From NCBI RefSeq assembly GCF_031202265.1, contig NZ_CP100604.1:8662501-8726500 (forward strand): 64,000 nt of DNA, in the 5' to 3' direction. Source of the stretch: Bradyrhizobium sp. Ash2021 (GTDB lineage: Bacteria; Pseudomonadota; Alphaproteobacteria; Rhizobiales; Xanthobacteraceae). Positions 37,316 to 46,513 of the stretch are shown in pieces. The position numbers and the translations under genes were made by a program. How positions within the stretch are numbered: position 1 is the stretch's first letter; each line of letters starts with the position of its first letter. The notes below the pieces were generated by a model. That model worked only from the letters and a program-made list of their open reading frames with translations, made no database searches and was not told the DNA's origin.

Positions 37316-38835
37316 GCTCGACGGCCGATCTGACCTGGTTTGCCCGGCACGAAATCCGGCTGGCATGGCGCGAATGGCTCGCGATGATGACGGGCGGCCG
37401 CGGCAAGCGAAAGCGCGCCGCGATCGGCCTGCTTATCTTTGCCGCCATCTTGCACCTGCCCGCCTATGCGGTGATCGGCCGGTTCGCCGACCTGAAGCTT
37501 CCGCTCGACAAATCGCAGCTGATCGTCATCACCGCGACCATCTTCCTGGCCTGGGCTCTGATGCTGTCGCAGGCGATCGAATCGGTGACGCGGGTGTTTT
37601 ATGCCCGCGCCGACCTCGATCTGATCATGTCGTCGCCGGTTCGGCTGGCCAATATATTTTCGGTCCGGATCGCGGCGATCACGTTATCGGTCACCGCGAT
37701 GGCGTTGCTGCTGTCGACACCCTTCGTCGATGTTCTCGTGATCGGCGGCGGCATCAGATGGCTGTCGGCCTTCGGCGTCGTCATCGCGATCGGCGTGTCG
37801 GCCACGGCGGTGGCGATCGTGATCACGGTCCTGCTGTTTCGATTGATCGGCCCGAGCCGGACCCGCCTCGTCGCGCAGATCGTCTCCGCGGTGATCGGCG
37901 CCGGTTTCGTCATCGCGCTGCAGGTTGCCGCGATCTTTTCCTACGGCACCTTGTCGCGGTTCGCGGTTCTGACCTCGGATGCCGCGACGGCCTTTGCCCC
38001 CGATCTCGACAGCCCGGTCTGGTGGCCTGCCCATGCAGCGCTTGGCAATGGTGAGGTGCTGGCGCTGCTGCTGGCCTCCAGTCTCGTGCTGCTCGGCGGC
38101 GTCATGGCGGTCCTGTCGCCGAGGTTTGCCGACACCGTGGTTCGCGTCGCGGCCACCGCAACGACGGTGCAACGGGGAACGCGCGTGACCGCGTTCCGCG
38201 CCGGCTCGCGGCAACAGGCGCTGCGGTGGAAGGAATTTCTGCTGCTGCGCCGCGACCCCTGGCTGGTTTCGCAGAGCCTGATGCAGCTGCTTTATCTGGT
38301 GCCGCCGGCGTTGATGCTGTGGCGAAGCTTTTCCGAGACTTCAGCCGCCATCGTGCTGATCACGCCGGTCATCGTAATGGCGGCAGGCCAGCTCGCCGGT
38401 GGTCTCGCCTGGCTGACGATCTCGGGCGAAGACGCCGCCGCCCTGGTCTCGACCGCCCCGATGCCGCCCTCGCGCGTGACTCGCGCCAAGATCGAGGTGG
38501 TCCTGATCGTGATCGCCGTCATCTTCGCGCCACTGGTAACAGCGCTGGCATTTGCCTCGCCGCTGCAGGCCGCCGTCACCGCGCTTGGCGTCATCATCGC
38601 GACCATATCGGCCGCCGCGATCCAGCTCTGGTTCCGGGTCCAGGCCAAACGCAGCCAGTTCCGCCGCCGCCAGACCTCGTCGCGGCTGGCGACCTTCGCG
38701 GAAGCCTTTTGCTCGATCGGCTGGGCCGCGACCGGCGCACTGGCGCTCTCGATGCCGATTGCAGCGGTTGTCAGCGGCCTGATGACGGCAGGGATTTTGG
38801 CCGCGACGTGGAAGATCAGCCCGCGACGGGCGTGA
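37312..38835 (+). CDS. ABC exporter permease, ABC-2-like
   Basis: A 507-residue membrane protein with roughly 10-12 helices, starting MSSTADLTWFARHEIRL. It begins inside the ATPase stop (ATGA). An N-terminal cytoplasmic stretch with RGKRKRAAIG precedes the first helix; a long loop (about 275-310, RFADTVVRVAATATTVQRG and RWKEFLLLRRDPWL) resembles the coupling region of large ABC-2 permeases. The exported substrate is not deducible. Confidence 0.85.
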   Translation: MSSTADLTWFARHEIRLAWREWLAMMTGGRGKRKRAAIGLLIFAAILHLPAYAVIGRFADLKLPLDKSQLIVITATIFLAWALMLSQAIESVTRVFYARADLDLIMSSPVRLANIFSVRIAAITLSVTAMALLLSTPFVDVLVIGGGIRWLSAFGVVIAIGVSATAVAIVITVLLFRLIGPSRTRLVAQIVSAVIGAGFVIALQVAAIFSYGTLSRFAVLTSDAATAFAPDLDSPVWWPAHAALGNGEVLALLLASSLVLLGGVMAVLSPRFADTVVRVAATATTVQRGTRVTAFRAGSRQQALRWKEFLLLRRDPWLVSQSLMQLLYLVPPALMLWRSFSETSAAIVLITPVIVMAAGQLAGGLAWLTISGEDAAALVSTAPMPPSRVTRAKIEVVLIVIAVIFAPLVTALAFASPLQAAVTALGVIIATISAAAIQLWFRVQAKRSQFRRRQTSSRLATFAEAFCSIGWAATGALALSMPIAAVVSGLMTAGILAATWKISPRRA

Positions 38836-38854
38836 GCCGGTTCACCTCTTGTTG

Positions 38855-38874
38855 GTAAGGCTATTTTGCCTTAC
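38855..38874. promoter_or_regulatory. Operator-like inverted repeat before AbrB-type antitoxin
   Basis: GTAAGGC, six bases (tatttt), then GCCTTAC: perfect seven-base arms 22 bases before the antitoxin ATG. Toxin-antitoxin operons of this type are usually autorepressed by antitoxin dimers at such palindromes, so this is the expected operator. Confidence 0.65.
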
Positions 38875-38896
38875 ATTAGTCACCAGGAGGCTTGTC

Positions 38897-39151
38897 ATGG
38901 GCATACTCACTGTTACCGCCAAAGGCCAGGTCACGCTACGCAAGGATGTGCTGGAGCATCTGGGCGTGCATCCCGGCGAGAAAATCACCGTAAGCAAGCT
39001 TCCTGACGGCCGGATCGAGGTAAAGGCGGCGCGGCCGACAGGCAAAATTTCAGATCTTTTCGGCAGCTTGAAAGCGAAGAGAAAAGGCCGACCCCTGTCG
39101 ATCGAGAAGATGAATGAGATCATCGCCCGAGGCTGGGCTGGCAAACGATGA
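38897..39151 (+). CDS. AbrB/MazE-family antitoxin
   Basis: An 84-residue protein from ATG 38897, preceded by a strong aggagg. Residues 1-50 form the swapped-hairpin DNA-binding domain (TVTAKGQVTLRKDVLEHLGVHPG, then KLPDGRIEVKA). The basic, helical C-terminus (FGSLKAKRKGRPLS, then IEKMNEIIARGW) should wrap around the toxin. The stop overlaps the toxin start by 4 bases. Confidence 0.9.
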   Translation: MGILTVTAKGQVTLRKDVLEHLGVHPGEKITVSKLPDGRIEVKAARPTGKISDLFGSLKAKRKGRPLSIEKMNEIIARGWAGKR

Positions 39152-39543
39152 AGATCACTGCCGATACCAACGTGCTTGTACGGGCGTTGACCGAAGATGA
39201 TCCCGAGCAGAGTAGAGCAGCTCAGATTGCCTTGAGCAAAGCCGACATCGTTGCGCTGACGATACCTACGCTTTGTGAACTGGTCTGGGTGTTGCGAAGT
39301 TACAGGATCCAATCGAGCGACATTGCAGGGACGCTTCGAGGTCTGCTTAACGGGGCCAACATCGTGGTGAACCGGCCCGCAGCGGAAGCCGGACTGGCGC
39401 TGCTCGACGCAGGCGGCGACTTTGCCGATGGTGTTATCGCCTACGAAGGAAGCTGGCTCGGTGCCGACACTTTCGTCTCTTTCGACAAGCGAGCTGTCAA
39501 GTTAATCGTGGGACAGGGCCAGTCTGCACGGCTGCTGTCTTAG
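39148..39543 (+). CDS. vapC: VapC-type PIN-domain toxin
   Basis: A 131-residue PIN nuclease. The acidic metal-binding residues are all there: Asp6 (ITADTNVLVR), Glu44 (LCELVWVL), Asp94 (GDFADGVIA) and Asp113 (SFDKRAV). VapC toxins cut tRNA or rRNA until neutralised by their antitoxin. Paired with an AbrB-type antitoxin by a 4-base overlap. Confidence 0.92.
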   Translation: MKITADTNVLVRALTEDDPEQSRAAQIALSKADIVALTIPTLCELVWVLRSYRIQSSDIAGTLRGLLNGANIVVNRPAAEAGLALLDAGGDFADGVIAYEGSWLGADTFVSFDKRAVKLIVGQGQSARLLS

Positions 39544-39558
39544 CGCGGCGTGACCGTC

Positions 39559-40599
39559 CTACGCCTTGACCACCTCCATCACCGCCGCCGCAAACGCTTC
39601 CGGCGCTTCCTGGGGGACATTGTGACCGGCGCCGGGCACGATTCGGTGGACGCGGCGGCCGGTGAATTTTGACGCGCTGGCGCGGCCGTCACCGGCGGGG
39701 AGAACGCCGTCCGCGTCGCCATCCAATGTAGCCGCGGGGACCGTGATCGGCGGCAGCACAGCCAGCCGGCGCTGCAACTCGGCGTATTGCGGATCGCCGG
39801 CGGCTTGACCAAAACGATGCCGGTAGCTGTGGATCACGACATCGACGTAATCGGGATTGTCGTGCGCCGCCATGGAGCGATCGAAGGTGGCGTCGTCGAA
39901 CTCCCAGTCCGGCGACCACTCTTCCCATAAGATCCTGGCGATCTCGCGCCGGTTGGCCGTGAGCCCGGCCCGCCCGCGTTCGATCTGAAAGTAATATTCG
40001 TACCAGAGTGCGGCTTCATATTCCGGGCCGATCGGCACCATGGCGCGGGCAAGGTCCTGGATCAGATAGCTGTTCACCGTCACCAGGCCGGCGCATCGCT
40101 CCGGCCAAAGCGCGGCGGCGACGCATGCCGCGCGTCCGCCCCAATTATGGCCGGCGATCACGGCGCGCTTGATGCCAAGCGCATCCATCAAGGCGACCAC
40201 ATCGGCCCCGATCGCGGCCTGCTCGCCTGAGCGCAATGTCGCGCGATCGCGAAAACGGGTTGCGCCAAAGCCGCGCAGATAGGGAACGATGACGCGAAAG
40301 CCCCGCGCTGCCAGCAGCGGGGCGACGTCGACGTAAGAGTGAATATCGTAGGGAAAGCCGTGCAGGAGGATCGCGGCCGGCCCGGTCGCGGGTCCGTCTT
40401 CATAACAGGCGATGTTGAGAACGCCGGCATCAATGTGGCGGAGCGGCTCCAGCCGTTTCGACGACGGCGCGCGCGCCGCGGGAACGGACGGCCCACCTTG
40501 CGCAAAGGCGTTGCCGGTTCGCGCCAGTTCGATCGCCGCCACGCCCGACAGCGCGGTGCCGAGAATGAAACGACGCTGGCGGTCGATGGAATTCGGCAT
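39559..40599 (-). CDS. Alpha/beta hydrolase, epoxide-hydrolase-like, Tat-type signal, Asn at nucleophile position
   Basis: A 346-residue protein with a twin-arginine signal (RQRRFILGTALSG) and AFAQG cleavage site, so it should be exported folded. The fold is intact: HGFPYDIHSY oxyanion loop, cap domain, and GAGHNVPQEAP with the catalytic His. At the nucleophile elbow the sequence is AGHNWGGRAA; Asn152 replaces the Asp of epoxide hydrolases and dehalogenases. The neighbouring paralogue at 40603 has Asp there. It is either inactive, activated by deamidation, or using another chemistry. Confidence 0.85.
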   Translation of the reverse strand: MPNSIDRQRRFILGTALSGVAAIELARTGNAFAQGGPSVPAARAPSSKRLEPLRHIDAGVLNIACYEDGPATGPAAILLHGFPYDIHSYVDVAPLLAARGFRVIVPYLRGFGATRFRDRATLRSGEQAAIGADVVALMDALGIKRAVIAGHNWGGRAACVAAALWPERCAGLVTVNSYLIQDLARAMVPIGPEYEAALWYEYYFQIERGRAGLTANRREIARILWEEWSPDWEFDDATFDRSMAAHDNPDYVDVVIHSYRHRFGQAAGDPQYAELQRRLAVLPPITVPAATLDGDADGVLPAGDGRASASKFTGRRVHRIVPGAGHNVPQEAPEAFAAAVMEVVKA

Positions 40600-40602
40600 G
40601 GC

Positions 40603-41568
40603 TCAGGCCTTGATCAGCTCCATCACCGCGGCCGCAAACGCCTCGGGCTCTTCCTGCGGCAGATTGTGGCCCGCGCGCGGTATCACGCGATGAACCCGGC
40701 GGCCGGTAAATTTCGGCGCGCTCGCGCTGCCGTCGGTCGCAGGCGCAACGCCATCGCCGGCGCCATCCAGCGTAATGGTCGGCACCGTAATCGGCGGCTG
40801 CACGGCGAGCCGGCGCTGCACTTCCGCGTATTGCGGATCGCCATCGGCGAGACCGAAACGGTGGCGATAGCTATGTATCACGACATCGACATAGTCAGGA
40901 TTGTCGTGCGCCACCGCCGTGCGCTCGAAACAAGCATCGTCGAAATCCCAATTCGGCGACCATTGCTTCCACAAGATTTTCGCAATCCCGCGCCGGTTGG
41001 CGGCAAGCCCCGCGCGGCCGCGTTCGAGCTGGAAGTAGTATTGGTACCAGAGCGGCACCTCGCGCTCCGGCCGCGCCGGCACCATCGCTTTGGCAATGTC
41101 CTGGATCAGATAGCTGTTCACCGACACCAGGCCGATGCAACGCTCCGGCCATAGCGCCGCACCGACGCAGGCCGCACGGCCGCCCCAGTCATAGCCGGCG
41201 AACACCGCGCGCTTGATGCCAAGCGCATCCATCAACGCCATCATGTCCGCGCCGATCGACGCCTGTTCGCCTGAGCGCGGCGTCGCCTTGTCGCGGAATT
41301 TCGTCGGACCGTAACCGCGCAGATAGGGAACGATGACGCGGCAACCCTGCGCCGCCAGCAGCGGGGCCACATCCACATAAGAGTGAATGTCATAGGGAAA
41401 GCCGTGCATCAGTATCACGGCCGGCCCGTTCGCAGGACCGGCCTCGTAATAGGCGATGTCGAGCACGCCGGCATCGACATTATGCAGCGGTTCCAGCCGT
41501 CGCGACGAAGGGGCGCGCGGAGGGCTTGCGGCCTGGGCAGGGGCTTTTTCGGTCAATCTGAACTCCAT
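40603..41568 (-). CDS. Alpha/beta hydrolase, epoxide-hydrolase-like
   Basis: A 321-residue protein from ATG 41568 (the frame is open to 41745 but upstream is non-homologous). It is a close paralogue of the 39559 gene, three bases upstream of it, yet lacks an export signal. The nucleophile elbow reads AGYDWGGRAA (Asp127), with the HGFPYDIHSY loop and RAGHNLPQEEP His, so an Asp-His hydrolase of the epoxide hydrolase/haloalkane dehalogenase type is expected. No substrate is apparent. Confidence 0.88.
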   Translation of the reverse strand: MEFRLTEKAPAQAASPPRAPSSRRLEPLHNVDAGVLDIAYYEAGPANGPAVILMHGFPYDIHSYVDVAPLLAAQGCRVIVPYLRGYGPTKFRDKATPRSGEQASIGADMMALMDALGIKRAVFAGYDWGGRAACVGAALWPERCIGLVSVNSYLIQDIAKAMVPARPEREVPLWYQYYFQLERGRAGLAANRRGIAKILWKQWSPNWDFDDACFERTAVAHDNPDYVDVVIHSYRHRFGLADGDPQYAEVQRRLAVQPPITVPTITLDGAGDGVAPATDGSASAPKFTGRRVHRVIPRAGHNLPQEEPEAFAAAVMELIKA

Positions 41569-41743
41569 CGGCAACGGAAACGGCCGCGCGGAGAATGAGG
41601 CGGCGCCGGCAGCATCGCAAGGCTGCGTTTGCATGGAATTTCGGGAAGCGGCAATGCAAATGGGCCGCCCCCGCAATTCGCGTCGCGCACATGACGGCGG
41701 CAAAATCCGGCGATACACTGACGCCGTCTGGATGGGCCGCGCC

Positions 41744-42559
41744 ATGATGCGTTATTTCGCTGTCGTCTCCGCCCTTTTGTTTCGGCTGATCGTTCCGGCT
41801 GCCGCCGAAGAGCCAGTGCGCAGCGAATGCCTGGCGATGGCGAACGCCCCGCCGCGCGCGACGCCCGTCAGCCTTCGCCGCATCGCCGCCAGGGCTGACG
41901 AAGTTTCCATCACCTATGCCGGCCATTCGACCTATTACATCGAAACGCCCGGCGGCATCAGGATCGCGACCGACTACAGCGGCGCCTACCGGACCGGCCG
42001 CCTGCCCGACATCGTCACCATGAACCGGGCCCACAGCACGCATTACTCGCTGTTTCCCGATCCGCACATTCAACACGTGCTGCACGGCTGGGGCGACGAC
42101 GGGCAGCCGGCGCACTACGCGATGCGCATCGGCGACGTCTATATCCGCAACGTCACCACCGATATCCGCCGTTATTTTGGCGAAGATTCCAGCGGCGAGA
42201 TGATCAAGGACGGCAACTCGATCTTCATCTTCGAGGTCGCGGGCCTCTGCATCGGCCATCTCGGACACCTGCATCACAAGCTCGACGAAACCCATTTCGC
42301 GGCGATCGGCCGGCTCGACATCGTGATGGTGCCGATCGACGGCACCTACACCATGTCGCTCGACGGCGTCTCCGAGATCACCAGGCGGCTGCGCGCCTCG
42401 GTGGTGCTGCCGATGCACCGTTTCGCGACCCCGCTCGACGAATTCATGCGCCTGATCGGCCAGCAGTTCGAGATCGATCAGCGCAGCGAACGAACCATAC
42501 GGATTTCACGCGACACGCTGCCGTCGACGCCGACGGTGATCATTCTCGACGGGGTTTGA
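41744..42559 (+). CDS. Metallo-beta-lactamase-fold hydrolase, secreted
   Basis: A 271-residue protein with a signal peptide (FAVVSALLFRLIVPAAAEE). The core resembles UlaG-like L-ascorbate-6-phosphate lactonase-type enzymes: ITYAGHSTYYIETPGGIRIATDY, NRAHSTHYSLFPD, CIGHLGHLHHKL, and MVPIDGTYTM. The metal-binding His/Asp pattern is variant (H-x-x-x-H in AHSTHY rather than H-x-H-x-D-H). ATG 41732 or 41747 are alternative starts. It is divergent from the hydrolase pair. Confidence 0.85.
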   Translation: MMRYFAVVSALLFRLIVPAAAEEPVRSECLAMANAPPRATPVSLRRIAARADEVSITYAGHSTYYIETPGGIRIATDYSGAYRTGRLPDIVTMNRAHSTHYSLFPDPHIQHVLHGWGDDGQPAHYAMRIGDVYIRNVTTDIRRYFGEDSSGEMIKDGNSIFIFEVAGLCIGHLGHLHHKLDETHFAAIGRLDIVMVPIDGTYTMSLDGVSEITRRLRASVVLPMHRFATPLDEFMRLIGQQFEIDQRSERTIRISRDTLPSTPTVIILDGV

Positions 42560-42586
42560 GAAGCGCGACCCATGGGTTAATACCGT

Positions 42587-42697
42587 CATTGCGAGCCACC
42601 GGGTCGCGCGAACGCGCGCCCGATGATAAACTCCGCGAAGCAATCCATCGCGCCGCGCAAAGAAAGAATGGATTGCTTCGCTGCGCTCGCAATGACA
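42587..42697. repeat. Palindromic intergenic repeat element
   Basis: It begins accgtcattgcgagccacc and ends gctgcgctcgcaatgac, with nested aagcaatccat / atggattgctt arms. It is the same family as 29333-29455. It ends 31 bases before the amidohydrolase start and may supply part of that leader. Confidence 0.8.
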
Positions 42698-42727
42698 GGA
42701 AACAAGAAAAGAAAGGGAGCGAAATTG

Positions 42728-43780
42728 ATGGCCGCCAGCACTGCACCCGCCTCGAAGAGCGGGCTCTACGCCGATCCACGCGAAGACTGGCTTGCGCAAT
42801 ACACCGAAGACATCATCGATCCCCAGCGTCCGATCGTCGACCCGCATCACCATCTCTGGGACCGTGGCGGGCTGCGCTACATGATCGAGGAGATGTCGGC
42901 CGACATCGCGTCGGGCCACAACATCACCGCCACCGTCTATGTCGATTGCCGCTCGATGTACCGCGCGGGCGGACCGGAGGCGTTTCGTCCGGTCGGCGAG
43001 GTCGAATTTGCCAACGGCGTTGCGGCGATGGCCGCGAGCGGCGGCTACGGCAAGGCCGCGATCTGCGCCGGCATCGTCAGCCACGTCAATCTCATGCTCG
43101 GCGACGGCGCTAAACCCGTGCTGGAGGCGGAGATCACAGCCGGCAACGGCCGCTTCCGCGGCATCCGGCATTCTTCCGCCTGGGATGCCGATCCCAATGT
43201 CGCCGGCATGTATGCGACGCGGCCGAAAGGGCTGTTGCTCGATCCCACCTTCCGCAAGGGTTTTGCCTGTCTCGCGCCACTGGGCTTGAGTTTTGACGCC
43301 TGGCTGTTTCATCCGCAGATCGGCGAACTCATCGATCTTGCGCGCGCCTTTCCGGAAACCAAAATCGTGCTCGACCATTGCGGCGGCCCGATCGGCATCG
43401 GCCGCTATGCCGGCAAGCGCGAGGAGACTTTCCCGGTCTGGAAAGCCTCGATCCAGCAGATCGCCAAATGCCCGAATGTCGTGGTCAAACTCGGCGGGCT
43501 CGCGATGTGCCTGCTCGGCTATGACTTTCACCTGCGGCCAAAACCGCCGTCCTCGGAGCAGGCCGCCGCGGCATGGCAGCCCTATATCGAGACCTGCATC
43601 GAGGCCTTCGGCCCTGACCGGTGCATGTTCGAGAGTAATTTTCCGCCCGACAAAGGCCAGTGCAGCTATCAGGTGATCTTCAACGCCTTCAAGCGTATCG
43701 CTGCGCAATACAGCGAAGCCGAGAAGACTGCGCTGTTCTCGAAGACAGCGACGGATTATTACAAGCTGAAGCTTGGCTGA
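42728..43780 (+). CDS. Amidohydrolase-family (TIM-barrel) hydrolase
   Basis: A 350-residue protein from ATG 42728, preceded by gggag. The family signature is IVDPHHHLWDRGG near residue 36, then GIRHSSAWD, IVLDHCGGP and ESNFPPDKG, as in 2-pyrone-4,6-dicarboxylate lactonases and ACMSD-like enzymes. These open lactones or decarboxylate ring-cleavage products. The nearby lyase of the 3-carboxymuconate cycloisomerase type would fit an aromatic catabolic role, but this is only suggestive. Confidence 0.88.
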   Translation: MAASTAPASKSGLYADPREDWLAQYTEDIIDPQRPIVDPHHHLWDRGGLRYMIEEMSADIASGHNITATVYVDCRSMYRAGGPEAFRPVGEVEFANGVAAMAASGGYGKAAICAGIVSHVNLMLGDGAKPVLEAEITAGNGRFRGIRHSSAWDADPNVAGMYATRPKGLLLDPTFRKGFACLAPLGLSFDAWLFHPQIGELIDLARAFPETKIVLDHCGGPIGIGRYAGKREETFPVWKASIQQIAKCPNVVVKLGGLAMCLLGYDFHLRPKPPSSEQAAAAWQPYIETCIEAFGPDRCMFESNFPPDKGQCSYQVIFNAFKRIAAQYSEAEKTALFSKTATDYYKLKLG

Positions 43781-43811
43781 TGCCGGCGAAGCGGCCGGCG
43801 TGAGCGCCCGC

Positions 43812-45068
43812 TCACGCCCACTCGCCCTTGCGGAACACCGGCACGCGCCGGCCGTCGGCGTGAATGCCGTCGATGTCGGTTTCGGCCGAGCCGATCATCC
43901 AGTCGATATGGATGAGACTCGTGTTGCCGCCCTGTGCTGCGATCTGTTGCGGGGTCAGGTTGCCGCCGTCGACGAAGCATTTCGAATAGCACTGGCCGAG
44001 CGCGATGTGCGAGGCCGCGTTCTCGTCGAACAGCGTGTTGAAGAACAGCAGCCCGCTTTTCGAGATCGGCGAGGAGTGCGGCACCAGCGCCACTTCGCCG
44101 AGGCGCGCAGCGCCCTCATCGGTATCGAGCACTTTCTTCAGCACTTCCTCGCCGCGCGAGGCCTTGGCTTCGACGATGCGGCCGTCCTCGAACCTGACCG
44201 CGATGTTGTCGATCAGGGTGCCCTGATAGGACAGCGGCTTGGAGGAGACGACATGGCCGCTCACCCGCCGGCAATGCGGCGTGGTGAAGACTTCCTCGGT
44301 CGGGATATTGGCGTTGCAGGTGATGCCGTTCTTGGCGGTGGAGGCGCCGCCTTCCCATTCATGGCCGTCGGCGAGGCCGATGGTGAGGTCGGTACCCGGG
44401 CCGGAATATTGCAGCGCGTGGAAGCGCTGCCCGTTCAGCCATTCGGTCCGCTCGCGCAGCACCGCGTTGTGCTTCTCCCAGGCCACCACGGCGCCGTCCT
44501 TGTCGACGCGCGAGGCCGCAAAGATCGCGTCGGCGAGTTTTGCCACCGCGACATCCTCGGCATCATCAGGGAACATCTGTTTCGCCCAGGCCGGGCTCGG
44601 ATAGGCGATGATGTTCCAGTTGGTTTCGAAATTGACGATTTTTTCCAGCGCCGGCTGATAGGCGATCGAATTGGCCTTGCTGGCGCGCGCCACCTTGGCG
44701 GGATCCTCGCCCGACAGCAGCATCGGATTGTCGCCGACGATCGCAAGCCGCGCAGTGTTGGCGGCGAACGCCTTCGCCATACCCTCATAGAGCCAGCCGG
44801 CGGCGCGATCGAAGCCGGCATCATGGCCGTAGCGATAGCGCGACAGCGTGATCTCCTCGTCGGACAGGAACGAGGTGACGAGGCCGGCACCGGCCTTGTA
44901 GGCGTGTTCGGCGATCCGGCGCACCAGCGGCAGTGCTACTGCCGGCGCGGTCAGCAGCAGGTCCTGCCCCGGCTGCAGCCGCAACCCGACCTTGACGGCG
45001 ACTTCGGCGAGGCGGTCGAGTTTGACGGGGTCGATCGAGGCGGAAACGTTGCGTTGGTGTGCGGTCAT
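43812..45068 (-). CDS. M29-family aminopeptidase
   Basis: A 418-residue metallopeptidase. The family's metal ligands are visible: NIPTEEVFTTPH (Glu and His), ENAASHIALGQCY (His) and SLIHIDWMIGS (His, Asp). M29 enzymes (AmpS, PepS, aminopeptidase T) release N-terminal residues using cobalt, zinc or similar ions. It is convergent with the amidohydrolase and 54 bases downstream of the lyase, so probably in the lyase operon. Confidence 0.92.
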   Translation of the reverse strand: MTAHQRNVSASIDPVKLDRLAEVAVKVGLRLQPGQDLLLTAPAVALPLVRRIAEHAYKAGAGLVTSFLSDEEITLSRYRYGHDAGFDRAAGWLYEGMAKAFAANTARLAIVGDNPMLLSGEDPAKVARASKANSIAYQPALEKIVNFETNWNIIAYPSPAWAKQMFPDDAEDVAVAKLADAIFAASRVDKDGAVVAWEKHNAVLRERTEWLNGQRFHALQYSGPGTDLTIGLADGHEWEGGASTAKNGITCNANIPTEEVFTTPHCRRVSGHVVSSKPLSYQGTLIDNIAVRFEDGRIVEAKASRGEEVLKKVLDTDEGAARLGEVALVPHSSPISKSGLLFFNTLFDENAASHIALGQCYSKCFVDGGNLTPQQIAAQGGNTSLIHIDWMIGSAETDIDGIHADGRRVPVFRKGEWA

Positions 45069-45122
45069 GGCGGGTCCTCAAAACAGTCGCTGCTACAGAG
45101 ATAGGCGAACGGCTGGGTTCCT

Positions 45123-46484
45123 TCAACGGTTCCCTGATTCCAGCACCCGATCCACCATCTCCGGCGCCAGGCCGAGATAGTTCTTCGGCGAGGTCAGGCG
45201 ATCGATCGCCGCGCGGTCGATGCGGCCGGAAACCCGCGGGTCCGCCGACAGCGCGTCGGCGAGCGTCGTGCCTTTTTCATTAGCGACCCGGCACGCATCG
45301 TAGACGACGTCATGCGCCTCCTGCCGCCCGATATCGGGCGCCAGCCCCATCATCACGGCTTCGGCGACGATCAGGCCGCGGCTGATGTCGAGATTTTCCG
45401 CCATTTTCTTTTCGTCGACGATCAGGCCACCGAGCGCGAATTTGGCCTGGTGCAGCGCGCCCGCGGTCAGCACAAAACTTTCCGGGATCGCCATCCACTC
45501 GGCATGCCACGGCCCGGTGGCGCGTTCGAAATCCTGCACCGTCGCATCCAGCATCAGGCCGGCGTGCTGGCGTACGCCCTTGGCCGCCGCCAGCATCAGT
45601 TCGGACGAGATCGGATTGCGCTTCTGCGGCATGGTCGAGGAGGCGCCGCGGCCTTTCACGAAGGGCTCATAAAGTTCGCCGAATTCGGTCGAGGCCATCA
45701 ACATGACGTCGAGCGCGATCTTGCCGAGCGAGCCGGTGACGAGGCCGAAGAAATTGATCACTTCCGCAAGCCCGTCGCGCGCCACGTGCCAGGTGGAAAC
45801 GGGAACGCCGAGGCCGAGTTCCTCGCACAGCGCCTTCTGCACATCAAAGCCCCTGTCGCCGAGCGAGGCCAGCGTGCCGGCAGCGCCGGCGAACTGGCCG
45901 ACCAGCACGCGCGGCTTCAATTGCTCGAGGCGCTCGGCGTGACGGTCGAACATCGCAAGATAAATCGCGGTCTTGTAGCCGAACGTCACCGGCAGCGCCT
46001 GCTGCAGATGGGTGCGCCCCGCCATCGGCGTATCGCGATAGCGTTTCGACAGACCGGCGAGAATGCCGCGTACATCCGCGATATCCTGCGCGATGATCTC
46101 CAGCCCGGCGCGCACCGGCAGGACCACGGCGGTGTCCATGATGTCCTGCGTGGTCGCGCCCCAATGCACGTAGCGGCCGGCCTCGCCGCATTGCTTCACC
46201 ATCTGGTGCACCAGCGGCAGGATCGGATAGCCGACGATATCAGTCTCGCGCCGCAACAGGTCGAAATCGAGCGCCGAGACGTCGGTCCGGCTGGCAATCG
46301 CTTCCGCAGCCTCTGCCGGAATCACGCCGCAGCGCGCCTCGGCCCTGGCCAGCGCGATCTCGACCTCGGCGTAGCGCGAGATCAGGCTGAAATCCGAAAA
46401 CACCTCGCGCATCGCGGGCGTCCCGAACGCGTCGCGAAACAGGATGGAGTCGAGGACGGTGGTCGAGGTCGGGAAGGCGGGCAT
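45123..46484 (-). CDS. Fumarase/adenylosuccinate-lyase-family protein, 3-carboxymuconate cycloisomerase-like
   Basis: A 453-residue all-helical lyase with the superfamily signature SSTMPQKRNPIS near residue 285 and the active-site stretches WGATTQDIMD and GRTHLQQALP. The FGGAAGTLASLGDR-like segment (QFAGAAGTLASLGDRG) is typical of PcaB-type 3-carboxy-cis,cis-muconate cycloisomerases and related adenylosuccinate-lyase-like proteins. Purine enzymes are less likely because no purine genes are near. The start has an aggaaac ribosome-binding site. Confidence 0.87.
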   Translation of the reverse strand: MPAFPTSTTVLDSILFRDAFGTPAMREVFSDFSLISRYAEVEIALARAEARCGVIPAEAAEAIASRTDVSALDFDLLRRETDIVGYPILPLVHQMVKQCGEAGRYVHWGATTQDIMDTAVVLPVRAGLEIIAQDIADVRGILAGLSKRYRDTPMAGRTHLQQALPVTFGYKTAIYLAMFDRHAERLEQLKPRVLVGQFAGAAGTLASLGDRGFDVQKALCEELGLGVPVSTWHVARDGLAEVINFFGLVTGSLGKIALDVMLMASTEFGELYEPFVKGRGASSTMPQKRNPISSELMLAAAKGVRQHAGLMLDATVQDFERATGPWHAEWMAIPESFVLTAGALHQAKFALGGLIVDEKKMAENLDISRGLIVAEAVMMGLAPDIGRQEAHDVVYDACRVANEKGTTLADALSADPRVSGRIDRAAIDRLTSPKNYLGLAPEMVDRVLESGNR

Positions 46485-46513
46485 GGTCGTTTCCTGCGAC
46501 AGGCTCGCGTGAA

